55,411 nt of DNA from Burkholderiales bacterium (lineage in GTDB: Bacteria; Pseudomonadota; Gammaproteobacteria; Burkholderiales; Burkholderiaceae_C): NCBI GenBank assembly GCA_016213265.1, contig JACRBA010000177.1, positions 1 through 55,411 on the forward strand, read 5' to 3'. Both the position numbers and the translations under genes were made by a program. This document shows positions 51,169 through 55,411 of the stretch, piece after piece (position 1 is the stretch's first letter; each line of letters begins with the position of its first letter). Under the pieces are notes generated by a model, which was not told where the DNA came from, did no database searches, and saw only the letters and a program-made list of their open reading frames with translations.

Positions 51169-51462
51169 ATGAACGACGAGCCACGGCACGACACCGCGCG
51201 CGACCCGCGCGGCCCCGCGCCCTCCGTGGACCTGCAGGCCCGCCCGGCGCTGCGGGGCAGCAGCGTGAAGCAGGGGCTCGCCACCCACCCGATCGGCACG
51301 CTGGCGGGTGCCGTCGCGGGGGTGCTGCTCGGCATCCTGGTGGGCCTGACGGCCGGCCCGGTGGGCAGCCTGTTCGGCGCGGTGGCGGGCGGCGTCATCG
51401 GTGCGCTGCTGGGTGGGGGCATGCCCGGGGCCGTGGGCCGGCAGCCCGACGACCCGCCCTGA
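51169..51462 (+). CDS. Glycine-zipper membrane protein
   Basis: A 97-residue protein. A charged N-terminus of 40 residues leads to a glycine-zipper pair of helices (GTLAGAVAGVLLGILVGLTA and GSLFGAVAGGVIGALLGGG), a form common in small stress-related membrane proteins. No enzyme motif is present. It has AGGAG before the ATG and its own sigma-54-type site, divergent from the second hemerythrin. Confidence 0.8.
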   Translation: MNDEPRHDTARDPRGPAPSVDLQARPALRGSSVKQGLATHPIGTLAGAVAGVLLGILVGLTAGPVGSLFGAVAGGVIGALLGGGMPGAVGRQPDDPP

Positions 51463-51476
51463 GGCCCGCGGCGCCA

Positions 51477-51698
51477 TCAGGCCTGCGGATGGCGGATGCG
51501 CTCGAGCGCCGCATGGGCCTCGAGCGCGGTGGTGAGCTCGTGGCTGAGGCGGCGGATGTCCATCACCATCGCCAGCATGAGCGAGGGCCCGGCGTGCTGC
51601 CGCAGCATTTCTTCCAAGGCGGAGCAGCGCAGCCGCAGCGCGTCCGCCAGGCAGGCGGCCAGGGTGTCCTCGGGCGTTCGGCCGTGGGCGGATGTCAT
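51477..51698 (-). CDS. Small hypothetical protein
   Basis: A 73-residue protein of mostly helical character (LAACLADALRLRCSALEEML and SHELTTALEAHAALERI) that I do not recognise. It has no signal or membrane segment. The ATG at 51698 lies 49 bases after a strong sigma-54-type site on the same strand, which supports it as a real transcript. It is convergent with the glycine-zipper gene. Confidence 0.65.
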   Translation of the reverse strand: MTSAHGRTPEDTLAACLADALRLRCSALEEMLRQHAGPSLMLAMVMDIRRLSHELTTALEAHAALERIRHPQA

Positions 51699-51747
51699 GG
51701 TGGCACTCCCCGCGGCCCACCGCGGCCGCGCTCTGCCTGGGTTCGAG

Positions 51748-51762
51748 GCAAGGCGCGTACCG
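51748..51762 (-). promoter_or_regulatory. Sigma-54-type promoter for the 73-residue gene
   Basis: Minus-strand CGGTACGCGCCTTGC followed by CT, full architecture, 49 bases before the ATG at 51698. Confidence 0.6.
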
Positions 51763-51990
51763 CGCGCCACAGGCGGGTGACGATGCCGTGGATCGCGCCC
51801 TCGATGGCCCATGGCACGGCGTGAACGTGGCCTGGCAGGTGGAGCGGGGCGGCCCGCACCACGAGGCGCAATGCGGTGGCGCGGCGCATCAGCGAGGCCG
51901 GGCACATCTTGCTGGAGGCCGCGCCGCGGGCCGTGGGCTCGCCGCGGGCCATGGTGCTCGTGCCTGTGCAGCCCTGAGCCTCGGGGGTCT

Positions 51991-52005
51991 GGGTACGGCC
52001 CTTGC
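51991..52005 (+). promoter_or_regulatory. Sigma-54-type promoter for the YxxWR-repeat operon
   Basis: GGGTACGGCCCTTGC followed by CG, 40 bases before the ATG at 52046. It argues against the ATG at 52019, which would leave almost no leader. Confidence 0.6.
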
Positions 52006-52045
52006 CGAACGTCGGTACATGCCGACGCCCACGCAAGGACCCGCG

Positions 52046-52597
52046 ATGCGCCCCTCCCACGATCCTCCCCACGACGGCCGCGACTCGGCCGGTGCCCGCT
52101 GGGGCCGCCCCGACCAGGGCTACGGCGGTGGCCAGTTCGGCGGCCGCGCCGGTGCCGGCCCGAGGCCCGACCCCGACGCGCCCGGCCACCCTGCCAGGGG
52201 CCACGCCTACGGCGGCCAGGGCTTTGGTGGCACCAGCGGCTACGGCGGCGATTGGGAAGGCCGCTATGGCCACGGCGCCCACCCCGACCACACGCCCGAG
52301 CGCGGCGGCGGCCCCACCGTGAAGGACATGGACGAGGGCCGCCACGCCGACCCCAACCGCGCCATGCGGGGAGAGAGCGCACGCCAGTCGCCCGAGGAGC
52401 ACTGGGACCCGGACTACCGCCGCTGGCGCGAGGAGCACGCCCGGCAGCTCGACGCCGACTACCGCGCCTGGCGCGCGATGCAGGCCCCCGGCGCGGGCGA
52501 CGGCGGGCGCGGCGACGAGCGCCGTGGCGCGCAGCGGGAGGGCAGCTTCGCCGATGAATTCACCCGCTGGCGCGAGAGCCGCCAGCGCGGCGGCTGA
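52046..52597 (+). CDS. Hydrophilic protein with Y-x-x-W-R repeats
   Basis: A 183-residue protein. Residues 20-100 are Gly, Tyr, Asp and His-rich (GYGGGQFGGRAG, GFGGTSGYGGDW). The C-terminal half carries three related motifs: DYRRWREEHARQL, DYRAWRAM and EFTRWRESRQ. No membrane segment or known domain is seen; such short repeat proteins are common and uncharacterised in Burkholderiales. AAGGA lies before the ATG. It is followed, 20 bases later, by a small DUF6496 gene. Confidence 0.72.
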   Translation: MRPSHDPPHDGRDSAGARWGRPDQGYGGGQFGGRAGAGPRPDPDAPGHPARGHAYGGQGFGGTSGYGGDWEGRYGHGAHPDHTPERGGGPTVKDMDEGRHADPNRAMRGESARQSPEEHWDPDYRRWREEHARQLDADYRAWRAMQAPGAGDGGRGDERRGAQREGSFADEFTRWRESRQRGG

Positions 52598-52617
52598 ACC
52601 GACCTGGGAGCACCACC

Positions 52618-52803
52618 ATGGCACGTTATGGCGAGAAGGCCCATGAGAAGGTGGGCGAGGCCCTGCACGAGATGAAGCAGGGCAAGCTCAAGTCGGGCAG
52701 CGGCAAGAAGGTCACCAGCCGCAAGCAGGCGGTGGCCATCGGGCTGTCCGAGGCGCGCAAGTCAGGTGGCAAGGTGCCCAAGCCACCCGCCGACAAGCAC
52801 TGA
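52618..52803 (+). CDS. DUF6496-like small basic protein
   Basis: A 61-residue, lysine-rich soluble protein with the typical family order: an amphipathic start (RYGEKAHEKVGEALHEMK), then GKLKSGSGKKVTSRKQAVAIG and LSEARKSGGKVPK. Its role is unknown; the basic character would allow nucleic-acid binding, which is a guess. GGGAGC precedes the ATG. It is probably cotranscribed with the Y-x-x-W-R gene before it and the dehydrogenase after it (5-base gap). Confidence 0.82.
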   Translation: MARYGEKAHEKVGEALHEMKQGKLKSGSGKKVTSRKQAVAIGLSEARKSGGKVPKPPADKH

Positions 52804-52808
52804 GCGAC

Positions 52809-54212
52809 ATGGTGCCCGTTCCCATCCCTGCCGCGCCCGGCGCGCCGGCACCGTCCGCGATGGCGCGTCTGGCATGCCGCGCGGTGATGGTCGCGATGGC
52901 GGCCCTGGCCTGCGCCTGCAGCAGGGCGGCGCCCCCGTCGCCCGCGGTGCCGGTGCCGGCGGCGGCCGAGCCCGGCCTCGGCCCGCAACCTGCGTTGCCT
53001 CGCGCCCAGCGGCAGCTGGTGCCCACGGTGAACATCGCGCCGGCCAGGCCATGGCCCGCGGGGCAGCGCCCCGTCGCGGCGCCGGGGCTGGCCGTGCAGG
53101 CGTTCGCCATGGGCCTGGACCACCCGCGCTGGCTGCACGTGCTGCCCAATGGCGACGTGCTGGTGGCTGAGAGCAACGCACCGGCCCGGCCCGAGGACGA
53201 TGACGGCCTGAAGGGCAAGGCCATGAAACTCGTGATGAAACGCGCCGGTGCCGCCGTGCCCAGCGCGGACCGCATCACCTTGCTGCGCGACGCCGACGGC
53301 GACGGCGTGGCGGAGCTGCGCAGCGTGCTCCTGCAGGGGCTGCGTTCACCCTTCGGCATGGCGCTGGTGGGCGAGCGCCTGTACATCGCCAACACCGACG
53401 CGGTGGTGTGGGTGCCCTACCGGCCCGGCGACACGCGCATCACCGCGGCCCCGCAGACCCTGGCGCCCCTGCCCGCGGGCCCACGCAACCACCACTGGAC
53501 CAAGGCGCTGCTGGCCAGCGCCGATGGCCGGCAGCTCTATGCCACGGTGGGCTCCAACAGCAACGTGGCCGAGCACGGCCTGGCCGAGGAGGAAGGCCGC
53601 GCGGCCATCTGGCAGATCGATCGCGAGACTGGCCGCGCGCGCGTGTTCGCCACCGGCCTGCGCAACCCCAATGGCATGGGTTGGGGGCCCGATGGCGCGC
53701 TGTGGACGGTGGTCAACGAGCGCGACGAACTGGGCGACCACCTGGTGCCCGACTACCTCACGCCGGTGAAGGACGGCGGCTTCTACGGCTGGCCGTGGAG
53801 CTACTTCGGCAGCCATGTGGACGAGCGCGTGAAGCCGCCCCGGCCCGACCAGGTGGCGCGCGCGCTGAAGCCCGACTACGCGCTCGGCTCGCACGTGGCG
53901 CCGCTGGGCCTGGCGTTCTCGCGCCCCGAGGTGCTGGGTGGCCGCTACCCCGTGGGCGCCTTCGTCGGCCTGCACGGGTCGTGGAACCGCTCGGACCTGG
54001 CCGGCTACAAGGTGGTGTTCGTGCCGTTCGAGGGTGCCGCGCCGGCGCCCGGGGCGCAGCCGCAGGACGTGCTCACCGGCTTCCTGAGCCCCGACGGTGA
54101 CGCCTGGGGCCGGCCGGTGGGCGTGGCGCTCGACGGGCGCGGCGGCCTGCTGGTGGCCGACGACGTGGGCAACGCCGTGTGGCGGGTGGCGCCCGCATCC
54201 CCTGCGCGCTGA
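52809..54212 (+). CDS. PQQ-dependent sugar dehydrogenase-like lipoprotein (sorbosone dehydrogenase family)
   Basis: A 467-residue periplasmic protein of the soluble glucose/sorbosone dehydrogenase beta-propeller family. An N-terminal hydrophobic stretch ends in ALACACS, a likely lipobox. Blade segments include FAMGLDHPRWLHVLPNGDVLVAES, LLRDADGDGVAELR, YATVGSNSNVAEHG, ATGLRNPNGMGWGPDGALW and GGRYPVGAFVGLHGSWNRS. These enzymes oxidise aldoses with PQQ, but many members are uncharacterised and PQQ synthesis genes are not in the window. An internal ATG at 52860 would shorten the leader. It follows the DUF6496 gene closely. Confidence 0.85.
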   Translation: MVPVPIPAAPGAPAPSAMARLACRAVMVAMAALACACSRAAPPSPAVPVPAAAEPGLGPQPALPRAQRQLVPTVNIAPARPWPAGQRPVAAPGLAVQAFAMGLDHPRWLHVLPNGDVLVAESNAPARPEDDDGLKGKAMKLVMKRAGAAVPSADRITLLRDADGDGVAELRSVLLQGLRSPFGMALVGERLYIANTDAVVWVPYRPGDTRITAAPQTLAPLPAGPRNHHWTKALLASADGRQLYATVGSNSNVAEHGLAEEEGRAAIWQIDRETGRARVFATGLRNPNGMGWGPDGALWTVVNERDELGDHLVPDYLTPVKDGGFYGWPWSYFGSHVDERVKPPRPDQVARALKPDYALGSHVAPLGLAFSRPEVLGGRYPVGAFVGLHGSWNRSDLAGYKVVFVPFEGAAPAPGAQPQDVLTGFLSPDGDAWGRPVGVALDGRGGLLVADDVGNAVWRVAPASPAR

Positions 54213-54358
54213 AGGCGCGGACGCGCCGCTTGTCGGCAAGGCTTACCGAAGACACGAAAAGTCAGCCGCGGACGGTGGCGCGGCGTCCTCGGTATCTACC
54301 CGCATCGGCAGGCCGCGTGCCCAGGGGAAAGGCGCTCGTTGCACCGGGCCGGTGCGCG

Positions 54359-54373
54359 TGGCACGGAAGCTGC
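54359..54373 (+). promoter_or_regulatory. Sigma-54-type promoter for the poly-HAMP kinase
   Basis: TGGCACGGAAGCTGC has a perfect -24 element, the GG-N10-GC spacing and a CTGC -12 variant, 59 bases before the ATG at 54433. The base after is T, unlike the other sites. Confidence 0.45.
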
Positions 54374-54432
54374 TGAACTGCCCCCCACGGCCGGGTGCCG
54401 GCCATGCTGTACGGATGCCTCGGAGGGACGTG

Positions 54433-55411
54433 ATGAGCGCCATCGAACTGCCGGCGGAGCAAGCGCCGACGCAGGAATTGCAAGTGTTGTTGACGGCCCT
54501 GGTGGGCCTGCGCAACGGGGAGGCGGACGTGCGGCTGCCCTACCACTGGACGGGGGTCGCCGGCCGCGTGGCCGACGTGTTCAACGACGTCGTGGCGCAG
54601 AACGCCAGCCTGGCCGAGGAGCTCTCGCGCCTGCGCAAGGTGGTGGGCCGGCAGGGCCAGCTCAAGCAGCGCGCCCCGCTGCGCGACGCCCGCGGCTTCT
54701 GGGCCGATTCGCTGGAATGCGTGAACTCGCTCATCGACGACCTCGTGCACCCCACCTCCGAGGTGGCGCGCGTGATCGGCGCCGTGGCTCAGGGCGACCT
54801 CAGCAAGAGCATGGCGCTGGAGGTGGACGGCCGGCCGCTCGAAGGCGAGTTCCTGCACACCGCCCAGACGATCAACAAGATGGTGGACCAGCTCGGCAAC
54901 TTCTCCGCCGAGGTGACGCGCGTGGCGCGCGAGGTGGGCACCGAGGGCAAGCTGGGCGGCCAGGCCACCGTGAAGGGCGTGGCCGGCACCTGGAAGGACC
55001 TGACCGACTCGGTCAACTCGATGGCCGGCAACCTCACGGCGCAGGTGCGCAACATCGCGGACGTGACCACCGCCGTGGCCAAGGGTGACCTGTCCAAGAA
55101 GATCGAGGTGGACGTCAAGGGCGAGTTCCTGACGCTGAAGAACACCATCAACACCATGGTGGACCAGCTGCGCTCGTTCGCCTCGGAGGTGACGCGCGTG
55201 GCGCGCGAGGTGGGCACCGAAGGCTCGCTCGGCGGCCAGGCCCGCGTGGAGGGCGTCTCAGGCACCTGGAAGGACCTGACCGACTCGGTGAACTCGATGG
55301 CGAGCAACCTGACCAGCCAGGTGCGCAACATCGCCGACGTGACCAAGGCCGTGGCCACGGGAGATCTCTCCAAGCAGATCACGGGGGATGTGAAGGGCGA
55401 GATCCTGGAGC
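54433..55411 (+). CDS. Poly-HAMP sensor kinase, N-terminal part (cut by window end)
   Basis: The visible 326 residues have no membrane helices. They begin with a short unique region, then HAMP-type repeats of 92 residues: the segments [12 protein letters not shown]...[25 protein letters not shown]-x-AVA and GDLSK recur in tandem. This matches the poly-HAMP input region of group III hybrid kinases (fungal Nik1/Os-1 type and their bacterial relatives), which carry histidine kinase and receiver domains downstream, here beyond the window. Such kinases respond to osmotic stress. The ATG at 54433 follows GGAGGG. The gene is incomplete at 55411. Confidence 0.85.
   Translation, partial: MSAIELPAEQAPTQELQVLLTALVGLRNGEADVRLPYHWTGVAGRVADVFNDVVAQNASLAEELSRLRKVVGRQGQLKQRAPLRDARGFWADSLECVNSLIDDLVHPTSEVARVIGAVAQGDLSKSMALEVDGRPLEGEFLHTAQTINKMVDQLGNFSAEVTRVAREVGTEGKLGGQATVKGVAGTWKDLTDSVNSMAGNLTAQVRNIADVTTAVAKGDLSKKIEVDVKGEFLTLKNTINTMVDQLRSFASEVTRVAREVGTEGSLGGQARVEGVSGTWKDLTDSVNSMASNLTSQVRNIADVTKAVATGDLSKQITGDVKGEILE
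54910..55411 (+). repeat. Tandem 276-base HAMP repeat
   Basis: The codons for [13 protein letters not shown] begin at 54910 and again at 55186, a period of 276 bases or 92 residues, with high DNA identity between copies. It is within the coding region, with the second copy truncated by the window end. Confidence 0.85.

Larger units (their letters stand above)
51699..52045. other. Intergenic region of 347 bases with two promoters
   Basis: No gene is supported here. A minus-strand reading frame (51695-51952) overlaps the 73-residue gene, but a promoter lies inside it. The region holds the minus-strand site at 51748-51762 and the plus-strand site at 51991-52005; the 228 bases between them show no further signal I can name. 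Confidence 0.6.

Noticed and set aside
51695..51952. Minus-strand frame of 85 residues overlapping the 73-residue gene start
   Set aside because: The ATGA overlap looked like coupling, but a strong promoter site lies inside it, the composition is shadow-like and no ribosome site is seen.

Overview
The window is about 70 percent GC and its gene content points to a betaproteobacterium of the order Burkholderiales, probably near the Rubrivivax/Leptothrix/Azohydromonas group. The evidence is a cyanophycinase, a cytochrome bo-type quinol oxidase operon ending in a RegB/RegA redox two-component pair, and Burkholderiales-like sugar-polymer genes. This placement is an inference from family resemblance, not a phylogeny. 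I found no tRNA, rRNA, CRISPR array, insertion sequence or phage module.

Layout. Positions 143-3448 hold small metabolic genes (exported protein, cyanophycinase, acetyltransferase, GFA protein, thioesterase). Positions 3509-10388 on the minus strand form a tight cyoABCD-surf1-regB-regA operon, divergent from an MFS symporter, with an FNR-type box between them. Positions 11978-17576 encode a stressosome-type operon (RsbR, RsbS and RsbT homologues, a kinase/SpoIIE-phosphatase fusion, a histidine kinase and a hybrid kinase). Positions 17600-31577 carry two groups of minus-strand sugar-polymer genes, with many 4-nt start/stop overlaps, plus a CBS protein and a HAD phosphatase. Positions 31583-55411 are rich in small stress-type genes: YqjD-, GlsB-, BON- and hemerythrin-type proteins, ferritin-like proteins, glycine-zipper and low-complexity proteins. 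They are mixed with signal peptidase, an antiporter, sensor kinases, and a divergent second-type RNA polymerase sigma-54 gene (rpoN paralogue) at 43287-44711.

The main observation links these parts. Reading the upstream regions by eye, I found 19 sites with the GG-N10-GC architecture of sigma-54 promoters, each oriented toward a gene start 31-78 bases away. Most fit (N)GG(C/T)ACG-N4-TTGCC, and the base after TTGC is C almost everywhere, where the classical consensus has A or T. The sites precede rpoN itself, the stressosome operon, two glycan operons, the CBS and HAD genes, both hemerythrins, the ferritin-like pair, the low-complexity proteins and the final poly-HAMP kinase. None was seen in the cyo/MFS region. 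The window may therefore hold a general-stress and envelope regulon run by a dedicated sigma-54 paralogue, with a stressosome as a candidate upstream sensor. No AAA+ enhancer-binding activator is encoded here, so that partner must lie elsewhere. The regulon is my inference and needs a genome-wide motif scan.

Bases 1-142 show no gene I can support. The only gap above 300 bases is 51699-52045, which holds two promoter-like sites.
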